This document shows positions 40,738-49,922 of a DNA stretch of 64,000 nt, in pieces. This DNA is from an uncultured bacterium. GTDB taxonomy: Bacteria > Bacillota > Clostridia > Oscillospirales > Oscillospiraceae. Location: NCBI GenBank assembly GCA_945873205.1, contig CAMCCC010000004.1:1-64000 (forward strand), given 5' to 3'. Position 1 is the stretch's first letter. Each line of letters starts with the position of its first letter. The translations under genes and the position numbers were made by a program. Under the pieces are notes generated by a model. That model had not been told where the DNA came from. It worked only from the letters and a program-made list of their open reading frames with translations, and searched no databases.

Positions 40738-42813
40738 TCAGATCTTCATGCAGACATCCCATGCGCGCCAGATAACGGTGCGCAGGTTGCCGATGGCCAC
40801 GCAGTCGCCCACGCGGTAGGCCTTGCTGGTCTTGCCGCCCACGGGGGTGGGAACAAAGCCGATGCCGTTGACCACGTTGTCGCACTCCACCTCGAAGGTG
40901 TCGCCGGTCTTGACATTCTTCACGGTGACGGAGCCGTCCCGGATGGCGGTGACGGTGGACTCCAGATACACGGGCACCTTATGGTACTCCATGGCGTCAC
41001 GCAGGAAGGAGGTGTTGGCAAGGCAGGTGGCCTGGGCGTTGACCAGGTCGTTGGCGTACTCCACGATGATGGGGTGCTTGCCCTGGAGAATCAGGTCGTA
41101 GGCCGCCTCGCAGGAGGACTGGCCGCCGCCGATGAACAGCACCTTGTCGCCTACGGGAGCCTTGTCCTTCAGCAGCTGGGTGAAGGTCATGCACTTTTCA
41201 AAGCCGGGGATCATGGGCATGGTTCTGGGGACGGAGCCGGAAGCCACGATGATGTCGTCGAAGCCGCGGAGGGTGCCCAGATCGGTGACCTCAGTGTTGT
41301 AGTGGACTTCCACGCCGGCCTTCTCGATCTCTCTCTTGTACCAGCGCAGCAGCTCCTTGTCGTTCTCCTTGAAGCTCATGGCGGAAGCGGTCAGGAACAG
41401 GCCGCCCAGCTCATTGGTCTTTTCAAAGATCACGGGCTTGTGACCCCGCTGCAGCAGCACCAGGGCGCACTCCATGCCGCCGATGCCGCCGCCGATGATG
41501 GCCACCTTCTTGGGCTTCTTGGTGGGCACGATCTTGTAGCGGTTGTGCTGCATGGTGGTGGGGTTCAGGGCGCAGCGGGCCAGATGCAGGGAGTCATCCA
41601 GACGCTGCATGTTGGAAGTGCCCTTGGCCTTGGAGAAGTTGAAGCAGCCGTTGTGGCAGCGGATGCAGGGCTTGATCTCGTCCTGGCGACCTTCCATGAT
41701 CTTGTGGACCCATTCATGGTCAACCAGGTTCTGACGGGCGATAGCCACGGCGTCGATGGTGCCGGCCTCGATCTCCTGGGCGGCAACCACAGGATCCATA
41801 CGGCCTGCGCAGACCACGGGCTTATCGGTGAACTTCTTGATGTGCTTTACATACTCCAGGTTGCAGTTATCCGGCATGTACTGTGGCGGATGTGCCCAGT
41901 ACCAGGCGTCGTAGGTGCCGTTGTCGCAGTTGAACATGTCGTAGCCGGCGTCGCCCAGATACTTGACGGCACGCTCGGACTCCTCCATGTCGCGGCCCCA
42001 CTCCTCAAAGTCGGTCTCATAAGGCATGGCGCCTTTGCCCCAGGCCTTGGTCTTGGAGACAACGGAGTAACGCAGGGAGACGGGGAAGTCGGCACCGGCC
42101 TGCTTCTTGATCTCCTGCACGATTTCCACCGGGAAGCGGAAGCGGTTTTCGAAGGAGCCGCCGTACTGGTCGGTGCGGTAGTTCCAGTTGGACATGGTGA
42201 ACTGGTCCAGCAGATAGCCCTCGTGAACAGCGTGGATTTCAACGCCGTCAACGCCGGCCTCTCTCAGGCGCTTCGCGGTCTTACCGAAGGCAACTACCAT
42301 CTCCTGAATCTCAGCCACGGTGAGGGGACGGGAGGTCACGTCCTCGGCCCAGCGGTTGGGGGTGGCGGAGGCGGAGGCGCAGCAGTACTGCACGTCCACG
42401 ATGGGGCTTGCCAGCTTGTTGAGCACGTCGTTCTTGGCCAGCGTGGTCATCCAGCCGTTGATGGCCATGGAGCGGCCCATACCGGCGGCCAGCTGGATGA
42501 ACAGCTTTGCCCCGGTCTTGTGGAACTCCACCATGTACTCCTTCAGCTGCTTGAACATCTGGTCGTTCTGATACAGCCATTTTCTGCCGGGGATACCCAG
42601 CTGGTCTCTGACACACTGCATACCGGGCAGGATCAGGCCCACGCCGTCCTGTGCTCTGTTGAGCAGGAAGTAAGCGGCCTCCTTATCGAAGTGGTTCGGC
42701 TCCAGCCAGCCGAAGAGGGAAGTGCCGCCCATGGAGCACTGGACGATGCGGTTCTTTATTTCCACATTGCCGATTTTCCAGGGAGTAAATAGAGGCTGAT
42801 ACTTTGCGTCCAT
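40738..42813 (-). CDS. Old-Yellow-Enzyme/2,4-dienoyl-CoA reductase-type flavoenzyme (BaiCD/BaiH-like)
   Basis: A 691-residue, three-part flavoenzyme. An N-terminal OYE barrel binds FMN (about 1-370; VDGVEIHAVHEGYLLDQF and NYRTDQYGGSFENR). A cysteine cluster, CIRCHNGCFN plus a later Cys (about 380-412), should bind 4Fe-4S. The C-terminal dinucleotide domain starts with KKVAIIGGGIGGMECALVLL. This is the layout of 2,4-dienoyl-CoA reductase, trimethylamine dehydrogenase and the bile-acid enzymes BaiCD/BaiH. It probably oxidises or reduces a conjugated C=C bond. It converges with the flavoprotein-SDR-CoA-transferase genes. Confidence 0.87.
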   Translation of the reverse strand: MDAKYQPLFTPWKIGNVEIKNRIVQCSMGGTSLFGWLEPNHFDKEAAYFLLNRAQDGVGLILPGMQCVRDQLGIPGRKWLYQNDQMFKQLKEYMVEFHKTGAKLFIQLAAGMGRSMAINGWMTTLAKNDVLNKLASPIVDVQYCCASASATPNRWAEDVTSRPLTVAEIQEMVVAFGKTAKRLREAGVDGVEIHAVHEGYLLDQFTMSNWNYRTDQYGGSFENRFRFPVEIVQEIKKQAGADFPVSLRYSVVSKTKAWGKGAMPYETDFEEWGRDMEESERAVKYLGDAGYDMFNCDNGTYDAWYWAHPPQYMPDNCNLEYVKHIKKFTDKPVVCAGRMDPVVAAQEIEAGTIDAVAIARQNLVDHEWVHKIMEGRQDEIKPCIRCHNGCFNFSKAKGTSNMQRLDDSLHLARCALNPTTMQHNRYKIVPTKKPKKVAIIGGGIGGMECALVLLQRGHKPVIFEKTNELGGLFLTASAMSFKENDKELLRWYKREIEKAGVEVHYNTEVTDLGTLRGFDDIIVASGSVPRTMPMIPGFEKCMTFTQLLKDKAPVGDKVLFIGGGQSSCEAAYDLILQGKHPIIVEYANDLVNAQATCLANTSFLRDAMEYHKVPVYLESTVTAIRDGSVTVKNVKTGDTFEVECDNVVNGIGFVPTPVGGKTSKAYRVGDCVAIGNLRTVIWRAWDVCMKI

Positions 42814-42918
42814 AAAATCTTCCTTTCTGATTTTTTGTTCAAGTTATTAACGGAGATGCCGCCGCCCAGGCGCGCATCCGGTCGTTACGATAGAAAATGC
42901 CCATTGGAATTCGTTAAC

Positions 42919-42947
42919 ATTATAGCACAACATTACACAATTAGCAA
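42919..42947 (-). promoter_or_regulatory. promoter of OYE-family gene
   Basis: Minus strand: TTGCTA, 17-base spacer, TATAAT preceded by TGC. The leader to the ATG is about 100 bases. The rest of the 347-base gap to csoR has several GTTAAC sites (42913, 43032) of unknown meaning. Confidence 0.65.
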
Positions 42948-43089
42948 TCGCTTTCCTGCGGAAAATTTGGCACTTTTGCCATACAAATTGGGGAAAAGTG
43001 TATAAACAGGAAGGGAAAAATGCGCTGAATCGTTAACAAAGCCCAAATCCGGGAACAAACCGGCCTGCATGAGCGCTGTCAGATTTCTC

Positions 43090-43118
43090 TTGACATATAC
43101 CCCTGGGGGGTATATTAT
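43090..43118 (+). promoter_or_regulatory. csoR-copA promoter with copper operator
   Basis: TTGACA (43090-43095), 17-base spacer, TATTAT (43113-43118). The spacer is filled by the palindrome ATATACCCC-T-GGGGGGTATAT (43095-43115), a typical CsoR operator with a GC-rich centre flanked by TATA. Repressor binding would block polymerase; Cu(I) would release it. Confidence 0.85.
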
Positions 43119-43160
43119 AAAGCCAAACGCTGAGGGTATAATGAAGAAGGGGGAGAGAAA

Positions 43161-43463
43161 ATGGAAGGCTGTGACTGCTGTCAGAATCGCACCAAAAAAC
43201 GGAGCGAGGAGGAGTACAGAAGCCTCATCAACCGGCTCAGCCGCATCGAGGGGCAGATCCGGGGCATCCGGGGCATGGTGGAGAAGGACGCCTATTGTAT
43301 CGACATTCTGACGCAGGCCTCCGCTGCCGCTGCCGCGCTGAACGCTTTCAGCAAGGAACTGTTGGCCGAACATATCCGCACCTGCGTGGCCCAGGACATC
43401 CGCGCCGGGAAGGACGAGACCATTGACGAGCTGGTCAATACCCTGCAAAAACTGATGAAGTAA
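43161..43463 (+). CDS. csoR: copper-sensing repressor CsoR
   Basis: A 100-residue all-helical metalloregulator. The Cu(I) ligands are Cys46, His71 and Cys75, in the canonical C-x24-H-x3-C spacing ([14 protein letters not shown]). The N-terminus has extra cysteines (CDCC). It represses its own operon through the operator at 43095-43115. copA follows 14 bases later. Confidence 0.93.
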   Translation: MEGCDCCQNRTKKRSEEEYRSLINRLSRIEGQIRGIRGMVEKDAYCIDILTQASAAAAALNAFSKELLAEHIRTCVAQDIRAGKDETIDELVNTLQKLMK

Positions 43464-43477
43464 AAGGATTTTTGCTT

Positions 43478-45997
43478 ATGGAACAATACCATGTGACGGG
43501 CATGAGCTGTGCCGCCTGCTCTGCCCGGGTGGAAAAGGCGGTGTCCGCCCTGCCGGGGGTGGAGAGCTGCGCCGTGAACCTGCTGACCAATTCCATGGCT
43601 GTGGAGGGCAGCGCCAGCCGGGAGGAGATCATCCGGGCCGTGGAGGCCGCCGGCTACGGCGCCAGAGCGAAAGGCGCCGCCCAAACCGGGGAACAGCCCC
43701 AGGAGGACCCGCTGAAGGACCGGGAGACCCCGGCGCTGAAACGGCGCTTATTCACATCCCTGGGCTTTTTGCTGGTCCTGATGTATCTGTCCATGGGGCA
43801 TATGATGTGGGGCTGGCCCCTGCCGGCCTTCTTCACGGATAACCATGTGGCCATGGGCCTTGCCCAGCTGCTGCTGACCGGCATCATCATGGTCATCAAC
43901 CAGAAGTTTTTCATCAGCGGCTTCAAGGGTCTGGTGAATCGTGCCCCCAATATGGACAGCCTGGTGGCCCTGGGGGCCGGCGCGGCCTTTGTCTACAGCA
44001 CCTATGCGCTCTTTGCCATGACCGGGGCCCAGGTGCGGGGAGATATGGAGGCCGTCATGGGCTATATGATGGACTTCTATTTTGAATCCGCCGCCATGAT
44101 CCTGACCCTGATCACCGTGGGCAAGATGCTGGAGGCCCGCAGCAAGGGCAAGACCACCGATGCCATCCGGGGCCTGATGGATCTGGCCCCCAAAACCGCC
44201 ACCATCGTGGAAAACGGGCAGGAGCGGCAGATAAGCGTGGAGGAGCTGAAAAAAGGCGATATTTTCGCCGTCCGGCCCGGGGAGAGCATCCCTGTGGACG
44301 GCGTCATTCTGGAGGGGCAGAGCAGCGTGGATGAATCCGCCCTCACCGGCGAGAGCATCCCCGTGGATAAAGCGGCAGGAGACCGGGTCTCCGCCGCCAC
44401 CGTGAACCAGGCGGGTTACATCCGCTGTGAAGCCCTGCGGGTAGGGGAGGACACCACCCTCAGCCAGATCATCCGCATGGTCAGCGACGCCGCCGCCACC
44501 AAGGCCCCCATCGCCAAGGTGGCGGACAAGGTCTCCGGCGTGTTCGTCCCGGCAGTGATTGCCATCGCCCTGGTGACCACGGCGGTGTGGCTGCTGCTGG
44601 GCCGGGGCCTGGGCTTTGCCCTGGCAAGAGGCATCTCTGTTCTGGTGATCAGCTGCCCCTGCGCCCTGGGTCTGGCCACGCCGGTGGCCATCATGGTGGG
44701 CAGCGGCCTGGGCGCCCGGCACGGCGTCCTGTTCAAAACCGCCGCCTCCCTGGAAGTTACCGGCCAGGTGGATACGGTGGTGCTGGATAAAACCGGCACT
44801 ATCACCGCCGGCGCTCCGGAGATCACCGATCTCCTCCCCGCCGGGGGCGTCGCCGGGACGGAGCTGCTCCGCTTTGCCGCCAGCCTGGAAAGCCGCAGCG
44901 AGCACCCCCTGGCCAAGGCCATCCTGGCCGGGGCGGAAAAGGAAAATCTGACCATCAGCGAAGCCCGGGACTTCCAGGCCCTGCCCGGCAACGGCCTGAA
45001 GGCCAGGGTGGAAGGTGCTGCCGCTGCCGGGGGCAACCTGGACTTCATCAGCGGCATCGCCCAGGTGAGCGATAACATGAAATCCCAGGCGGCGGCGCTT
45101 TCCGCCCAGGGCAAAACGCCCCTGTTCTTCGCCAAAGACGGAAAGCTGCTGGGCCTCATCGCCGTGGCGGACGTGATCAAGCCGGACAGCCCGGAAGCCA
45201 TCCGGCAGCTGAAGAACATGGGCATCCGGGTGGTCATGCTCACCGGCGACAACCGGCGCACCGCCGAAGCCATCGGCAAACAGGCGGGGGTGGATTCGGT
45301 CATTGCCGGCGTCCTGCCTGACGGCAAGGCGGCGGTGATTCAGGAGCTCTGTCAGCAGGGAAAGACCGCCATGGTGGGCGACGGCATCAATGACGCCCCG
45401 GCCCTGAAGCGGGCGGACGTGGGCATCGCCATCGGCGCCGGGGCGGACATTGCCGTGGACGCGGCGGACCTGGTGCTGATGAAGGGCAGCCTGCTGGATG
45501 TCTGCGCTGCCATCCGTCTCAGCCGCGCCACTTTGAGAAATATCCACCAGAACCTGTTCTGGGCCTTCTTCTATAACACCGTGGGCATCCCCATCGCGGC
45601 GGGGGCCCTGGTGGGCCTGGGCGTCAGTCTCAGCCCCATGTTTGCCGCCGCCGCCATGAGCCTCAGCAGCTTCTGTGTGGTCACCAATGCCCTGCGGCTG
45701 AACCTGGTGGATATCCAAAGCCCCCGAAAGGATCACAAAAGAGGGCGCAAAAGCAAGTCAAAAGCCAATGAAAATAAGGAGGAAAAACCCATGACCAGAA
45801 CCATGACCATCGAGGGCATGATGTGCCCCCATTGCGAGGGCCGGGTGAAAAAGACCCTGGAGGCCATCCCCGGCGTTCAGAGCGCCCAGGTCAGCCACAC
45901 CGCCGGCACCGCCGTCGTCACCGTGGAAAACGTCAGCGACGAGACCCTGAAAGCCGCCGTGACAGACCAGGGCTACGCCGTCATCGAAATCCATTAA
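43478..45997 (+). CDS. copA: copper-exporting P-type ATPase with C-terminal CopZ domain
   Basis: An 839-residue P1B-type ATPase exporting Cu(I). The N-terminal metal domain is [15 protein letters not shown]. The membrane metal site is Cys393-Pro-Cys395 in [12 protein letters not shown], the phosphorylated Asp437 is in DKTGTITAG, and the hinge is [17 protein letters not shown]. After the last helices (about residue 745) comes a Lys-rich linker ([19 protein letters not shown]) and then a complete CopZ-like domain with CPHC. That last domain has its own ribosome site and ATG in frame at 45791, so both a fusion and a free chaperone could be made. ATG 43478 preferred over TTG 43472. Confidence 0.92.
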   Translation: MEQYHVTGMSCAACSARVEKAVSALPGVESCAVNLLTNSMAVEGSASREEIIRAVEAAGYGARAKGAAQTGEQPQEDPLKDRETPALKRRLFTSLGFLLVLMYLSMGHMMWGWPLPAFFTDNHVAMGLAQLLLTGIIMVINQKFFISGFKGLVNRAPNMDSLVALGAGAAFVYSTYALFAMTGAQVRGDMEAVMGYMMDFYFESAAMILTLITVGKMLEARSKGKTTDAIRGLMDLAPKTATIVENGQERQISVEELKKGDIFAVRPGESIPVDGVILEGQSSVDESALTGESIPVDKAAGDRVSAATVNQAGYIRCEALRVGEDTTLSQIIRMVSDAAATKAPIAKVADKVSGVFVPAVIAIALVTTAVWLLLGRGLGFALARGISVLVISCPCALGLATPVAIMVGSGLGARHGVLFKTAASLEVTGQVDTVVLDKTGTITAGAPEITDLLPAGGVAGTELLRFAASLESRSEHPLAKAILAGAEKENLTISEARDFQALPGNGLKARVEGAAAAGGNLDFISGIAQVSDNMKSQAAALSAQGKTPLFFAKDGKLLGLIAVADVIKPDSPEAIRQLKNMGIRVVMLTGDNRRTAEAIGKQAGVDSVIAGVLPDGKAAVIQELCQQGKTAMVGDGINDAPALKRADVGIAIGAGADIAVDAADLVLMKGSLLDVCAAIRLSRATLRNIHQNLFWAFFYNTVGIPIAAGALVGLGVSLSPMFAAAAMSLSSFCVVTNALRLNLVDIQSPRKDHKRGRKSKSKANENKEEKPMTRTMTIEGMMCPHCEGRVKKTLEAIPGVQSAQVSHTAGTAVVTVENVSDETLKAAVTDQGYAVIEIH
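45791..45997 (+). CDS. copZ: CopZ copper chaperone, in-frame within copA 3' end
   Basis: A 68-residue heavy-metal-associated domain: [20 protein letters not shown] with the Cu(I)-binding CxxC, then beta-alpha-beta-beta-alpha-beta length typical of CopZ. It is in the same frame as copA with no stop between them. A strong ribosome site AAGGAGGA (45776-45783) precedes the ATG at proper spacing, which would be unusual by chance inside a coding region. Expected role: cytoplasmic Cu(I) carrier for CopA and CsoR. Confidence 0.72.
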   Translation: MTRTMTIEGMMCPHCEGRVKKTLEAIPGVQSAQVSHTAGTAVVTVENVSDETLKAAVTDQGYAVIEIH

Positions 45998-46002
45998 ACC
46001 AA

Positions 46003-46047
46003 AAAAATGCAAAAAGAAGGGGCTTTGCCCCCTTCTTTTTGCATTTT
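46003..46047. terminator. bidirectional terminator
   Basis: A stem of about 20 bp, AATGCAAAAAGAAGGGGC with its complement around TTT, and T-runs on both strands. It separates copA and the convergent transporter gene. Confidence 0.88.
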
Positions 46048-47152
46048 ATAGAATAAATTGATACAGGAACAGCAGCAGAACCAGAAGGCCGAAATTCACC
46101 AGCGAGAACAGCCCCAGGAACCTGCCGCTGCTGGCGTGCTCCGAATGGAAGTACAGCTTCAGGCTGATGAGACTGGCGAGGCTTGCCACCGGGGTGCCCA
46201 GGCCGCCGATGTTCACCCCCAGCAGCAGCTCCCGCCCCGCCTCCGTAAAGCGGGAGAGCAGCAGCGCGGCGGGCACATTGCTGATCACCTGGCTGGTGAG
46301 GGCGCCAACGAGCAGCTCCCGCCCGGCCAGCAGCCGGCGCAGCAGCGCCTCCACCGCGCCGATCCGGGCCAGATTCCCGGAAAAGACGAAAAAGCAAACA
46401 AAGGTGAGCAGCAGCAGAAAGTCCGCCTTGCGCAACCGCCGCCGGTCCAATACCAGCAGCGCCAGCACCAGGATGCCCAGCATCCAGGGCCAGTCCAGCA
46501 GCCGCAGCACCGCCAGCAGGCACAGCAGAAACAGCGCCAGATACAGCCCCAGGCCCTTCTTGTCCAGACAGGGCGCTTCCCCCAGAAACACCTCCACCCG
46601 GGCCTTTGGCAGCCGCAGGCTCAACAGCAGCACCGCCAGAAGGCTCAGCAGCCACAGGGGCAGCGTGGCGGAGAGAAAATCCCCCATTCCCAGCCCATAG
46701 CGGGAGTAGAGATACAGGTTCTGGGGATTGCCCACCGGGGTCAGCACGCTGCCCAGGTTGGCGGCCACGGTTTGCAGCACCACCACCCAGATCAGCTCCT
46801 TTTCCTGATGGGCCATGCCCAGCACCACCACCGCGAAGGGCACAAAGGTCAGCAGCGCCACGTCGTTGGTGATCAGCATGGCGCTGAAAAAGCACAGCAG
46901 CACCAGCATCAGCCCCAGGCGGCGGACAGAGCCGGCCCGCTCACAGAGCCGGTGGGCCAGGACAGTGAAGGCCCCAGCATGGCGCAGCCCGGCCACCACC
47001 ACCATCAGGCAGTACAGCAGGGCCAGGGTGCGAAAGTCGATATAGCCCCAGTAGGCCCCGTCCGGCGGCACAAAGAAGCAGCTGACCAGCGCCGCCAGAA
47101 AGGCGATGCAGAGGGTCAGCTCCTGTTTTACAAAATCTCTTACCCGGCTCAC
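46046..47152 (-). CDS. ArsB/NhaD (ion transporter) superfamily membrane transporter
   Basis: A 368-residue polytopic transporter with about 10 helices. Two re-entrant motifs characteristic of ArsB/NhaD/DASS carriers are visible: NDVALLTFVPFAV with TPVGNPQNLYLYSRYG in the first half, and QVISNVPAALLLS with IGGLGTPVASLASLI in the second. Substrate could be an anion such as arsenite or a carboxylate, or Na+/H+. It starts with GTG at 47152, overlapping the NUDIX stop by four bases. Confidence 0.82.
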   Translation of the reverse strand: MSRVRDFVKQELTLCIAFLAALVSCFFVPPDGAYWGYIDFRTLALLYCLMVVVAGLRHAGAFTVLAHRLCERAGSVRRLGLMLVLLCFFSAMLITNDVALLTFVPFAVVVLGMAHQEKELIWVVVLQTVAANLGSVLTPVGNPQNLYLYSRYGLGMGDFLSATLPLWLLSLLAVLLLSLRLPKARVEVFLGEAPCLDKKGLGLYLALFLLCLLAVLRLLDWPWMLGILVLALLVLDRRRLRKADFLLLLTFVCFFVFSGNLARIGAVEALLRRLLAGRELLVGALTSQVISNVPAALLLSRFTEAGRELLLGVNIGGLGTPVASLASLISLKLYFHSEHASSGRFLGLFSLVNFGLLVLLLFLYQFIL

Positions 47153-47619
47153 AGTTCCATCGCCTTTCCGTTCAGGGCGGCGGCAACCAGCCGCTCCCCT
47201 TGATAGCGCAGCTTCAGGGAGAAAAAGGGCTGCTCACTGTCCAGCAGCCGGAGGAAAATCTTGTCCCCCTCCCAGATAGGCAGGGACAGCAGCCGCTGCT
47301 TCTCCACCCATTCCAGCTCCCCCTCGTCGCAGCTTTTGATCTGCCCGGTGTAGCCGTCGGCAGTGAACAGGTGCATATACTCGCCGCCCCATTCATCGCT
47401 GACAAAGGTGACGATGCCCCGGTAGCGCCAGGCGGTGAGGGTAAGCCCCGTCTCCTCCTGCACCTCCCGCAGCATACACTCCTCCGGGCTTTCCCCTTCC
47501 TCGAACTTGCCGCCCACGCCGATCCACTTGTCGTGGTTCTCGTCATTGACCTTTTTGATGCGGTGGAGCATGAGATACTTGCCGTCCCGCTCAATATAGC
47601 AAAGAGATGTGTTTTTCAT
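47149..47619 (-). CDS. NUDIX hydrolase (8-oxo-dGTP diphosphatase-like)
   Basis: A 156-residue enzyme with a full Nudix box, GGKFEEGESPEECMLREVQ followed by EETGL. It cleaves nucleoside diphosphate derivatives; the MutT-like subgroup with WIGVGGK suggests (d)NTP clean-up. The ATG at 47619 is chosen because the promoter's likely start site lies only about 6 bases before the alternative ATG at 47637. Translationally coupled to the downstream transporter gene. Confidence 0.85.
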   Translation of the reverse strand: MKNTSLCYIERDGKYLMLHRIKKVNDENHDKWIGVGGKFEEGESPEECMLREVQEETGLTLTAWRYRGIVTFVSDEWGGEYMHLFTADGYTGQIKSCDEGELEWVEKQRLLSLPIWEGDKIFLRLLDSEQPFFSLKLRYQGERLVAAALNGKAMEL

Positions 47620-47649
47620 GGTATCGCCCCGAATCATTCAAATCGCTTT

Positions 47650-47678
47650 ATTATACATAGGGGATCGGCCCTTGTCAA
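47650..47678 (-). promoter_or_regulatory. promoter of NUDIX-transporter operon
   Basis: Minus strand: TTGACA, 17-base spacer, TATAAT; both boxes match consensus exactly. Confidence 0.85.
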
Positions 47679-47697
47679 AAAAATTGTGCAAAATTCC

Positions 47698-47726
47698 TTT
47701 TGAAAAAAACGCAAAAAAAGTATAAT
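47698..47726 (+). promoter_or_regulatory. promoter of MATE remnant
   Basis: TTTTGA (47698-47703), 17-base spacer, TATAAT (47721-47726). The spacer is A-rich. Confidence 0.5.
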
Positions 47727-47816
47727 CAAGAAAAACAACGAGTAGCGTCTGCGTAAATCCGGTTGTGCAGATACTGCCCGTTGTTTGTTTTTTTGCGAAA
47801 AAGAAAGGTGAAACCA

Positions 47817-48185
47817 ATGGAACATGCAAATCAGTTTTTGGGCACGGAACGGATTGGGACGCTGATGAAGCGCTATGCCATCCCCTGCATCATCTCCCTG
47901 CTGGTGGGTGCCCTGTACAACATCGTGGATCAGATCTTCATCGCCAACGCCAGCTACCTGGGGTCCTACGGCAACGCGGCCAACACCGTGGTCTTTCCGC
48001 TGACGGTGGTGGCCCTGGCCATTGCGGTGATGATCGGCGACGGCTGCTGCGCCTTTGTCAGCATCAGCCTGGGCAGACGGGAGTCCCACACCGCCAGGCA
48101 GAGCGTGGGCAACGCGGTGGTGATGACCGTGACCGGCAAGCTGGGCATCGACGCCTGCGTGAAAATTCTCAAGCAGCTATACTGA
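47817..48185 (+). pseudogene. truncated MATE exporter remnant
   Basis: The first ~107 residues are a clear MATE N-terminus (FLGTERIGTLMKRYAIPCII, VDQIFIANASYLG, GDGCCAFVSISLGR). Homology stops after NAVVMTV, and the frame continues for only ~16 more residues (GKLGIDACVKILKQLY) unlike a MATE protein before a stop. Full members have about 450 residues. Promoter, AAAGGTG ribosome site and terminator are intact, so a deletion most likely removed about 1 kb and joined the fragment to unrelated DNA. Unlikely to transport anything. Confidence 0.8.
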
Positions 48186-48203
48186 TTGCCCCACAAATAC
48201 CAA

Positions 48204-48238
48204 AATCCCGGTACCAAAACGCTACCGGGATTTCTTGT
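48204..48238. terminator. terminator between MATE remnant and rpiB-like gene
   Basis: ATCCCGGTA/TACCGGGAT stem with TTTC tail, enclosed by an outer CCACA/TGTGG pair. Usable by both converging genes. Confidence 0.75.
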
Positions 48239-48298
48239 GTGGAAAAATGGTTTCGGGGAAGAGAGGAAGCGCCTTTTGAATCAAGGCTCCCGCTCTGC

Positions 48299-48970
48299 TT
48301 ATTTGCAGAGCTCTTCCACAAAGGCGCGCATGGCGTCGCACTGGCAGTTTTCAAAGAAGTGCTTCTGGAAACCGGGGGCGGCAACGGCTCTGCTTACCAG
48401 ATGCTCGCAGGCGGTGATGCCCTCCTTGGGACCCATGTTCTCAATGGCCCGCAGGGAGTCGATCAGGTTGTTCATGGTCAGTTCGCGGACGCAGTCCAGA
48501 ATCTTCTTGTTGTTCTGCTCGGGAACCACCCGGTCGGCAGGATAGCCCTTGCCGCTGCCGAAGCCGAACAGCTTCTCAAAGACGTACTCCCAGTTCAGCT
48601 CCATACCCCAGCCGCAGCCCTTGGCAAAGGGCATGGCCACGCAGTTGCCGTCATTGACCTGGGCAAAGGTGTAGGCGTCCACAGGGTCCTCCACATGGCC
48701 GCAGATCACGCCGGGGAAGCTGTTGCAGGCCAGCATGGCGCCCTCGCCGGTGCCGCAGCCGGTGATGACATAGTCGGCAGCGCCGCTGTTGAGCAGAATG
48801 GCGGCCAGGATACCGGCCTGGACATAGGTGAGAGAGACATCGTCGGAGGCGCTGTACATGCCGTAGTTGTAAACGGTGTGGCCCATAGGCTCCACAACCT
48901 TCCTGAGGGAGGCCTCGATCTGGGCGTTCTTGGCGGCCTGGCTGTTCTCGTTAATCAGAGCAATTTTCAT
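48299..48970 (-). CDS. RpiB/LacA/LacB-family sugar-phosphate isomerase
   Basis: A 223-residue isomerase-like protein. MKIALINENSQAAKN and the loop TGCGTGEGAMLACNSFPGV match the RpiB/LacAB substrate region, where Cys acts as base. It is about 70 residues longer than typical RpiB, with a C-terminal extension. It likely interconverts an aldose and ketose carrying an anionic end group. Last gene of the TRAP/transketolase operon; the same operon's transketolase would use the ketose. Confidence 0.8.
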   Translation of the reverse strand: MKIALINENSQAAKNAQIEASLRKVVEPMGHTVYNYGMYSASDDVSLTYVQAGILAAILLNSGAADYVITGCGTGEGAMLACNSFPGVICGHVEDPVDAYTFAQVNDGNCVAMPFAKGCGWGMELNWEYVFEKLFGFGSGKGYPADRVVPEQNNKKILDCVRELTMNNLIDSLRAIENMGPKEGITACEHLVSRAVAAPGFQKHFFENCQCDAMRAFVEELCK

Positions 48971-48985
48971 CTTGTTTGCCTTCCT

Positions 48986-49921
48986 TTACTTGCTTGCAGC
49001 AAATTTTTCAATACGGGCGGCAATGGAGGCCACATCCAGGCCATACTCCGCCAGCACATCATCGGGCTTGCCGGACTGGCCGAAGCGATCCTGCACGCCG
49101 ATCTTCTCAAAGGGAATGGCGCAGCGGTTGCGCAGCAGCACATCGCCCACCGCGTCGCCCAGACCGCCGATAACGGAGTGCTCCTCCACGGTGACAATGG
49201 CACCGCAGGAGGAAGCGAAGCGCAGAACGGCCTCCTCGTCCAGGGGCTTGATGGTGTGCATATTGATGACGGCGGCGCTGATGCCCTTGGCGGCAAGCTG
49301 CTCTGCGGCCTGGAGACATTCATCCACCATGATGCCGCAGGTGATGACAGCCACATCCGTGCCTTCCCGCAGGGTGTTGGCCTTGCCCACTTCAAAGGGC
49401 ATTTCCTCCTCAAAGATGGGGGAGGGGAGACGGGCCAGACGCAGGTACACCGGGCCCTGAATCTCAGCGGCGGCCTTGACGGCGCGCCAGGTCTCCTTGG
49501 CGTCACAGGGGACAATAATGGTCATGCCGGGGATGGAGCGCATCAGGGCCACATCCTCGATGGCCTGGTGGCTGCCGCCGTCCTCACCCAGGGTGATGCC
49601 GGCGTGGGTCATGCCGAACTTCACGTTGAAGCCGGGGTAGCAGACGCCGTTGCGGATCTGGTCAAAGCAGCGGCCGGCAAAAACGGCAAAGGTGCTGGCA
49701 AAGGGGATAAAGCCCATGGTGGACAGGCCGGCGGCCATGTCGATCATGTTGGCTTCGGCAATGCCGGCGTTGAAAAAGCGCTGGGGGAACTTGTTGGCAA
49801 AGGTGGCGGTCATGGTGGCGTGGGCCAGATCGGCATCCAGCACGACGACTTTTTCGTTTTCTTCGCCCAGAGCGGCCAGGGCTTCGCCGTAGGCCACGCG
49901 TATTGCTTTCTTCTCGCTCAT
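48986..49921 (-). CDS. transketolase C-terminal half
   Basis: A 311-residue subunit with the pyrimidine-binding domain (VVVLDADLAHATMTATFANK; FNAGIAEANMIDMAAGLS, where Glu contacts the TPP ring) and the C-terminal transketolase domain. It needs the N-terminal half encoded directly upstream. Split transketolases are common in clostridia and often handle specialised sugars. The start ATG at 49921 follows GGAGGGTTGAT, one base after the N-half stop. Confidence 0.9.
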   Translation of the reverse strand: MSEKKAIRVAYGEALAALGEENEKVVVLDADLAHATMTATFANKFPQRFFNAGIAEANMIDMAAGLSTMGFIPFASTFAVFAGRCFDQIRNGVCYPGFNVKFGMTHAGITLGEDGGSHQAIEDVALMRSIPGMTIIVPCDAKETWRAVKAAAEIQGPVYLRLARLPSPIFEEEMPFEVGKANTLREGTDVAVITCGIMVDECLQAAEQLAAKGISAAVINMHTIKPLDEEAVLRFASSCGAIVTVEEHSVIGGLGDAVGDVLLRNRCAIPFEKIGVQDRFGQSGKPDDVLAEYGLDVASIAARIEKFAASK

Positions 49922-49922
49922 A

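Noticed and set aside
35170-42813. Calling the cluster a bai operon
   Set aside because: CoA ligase, 7-alpha-dehydratase and bile-acid transporter genes are missing, and each enzyme belongs to a broad family; only a resemblance is claimed.
47817-48185. A complete small transporter
   Set aside because: Only the first MATE helices are present and the tail is unrelated, so it is better read as a truncated remnant.
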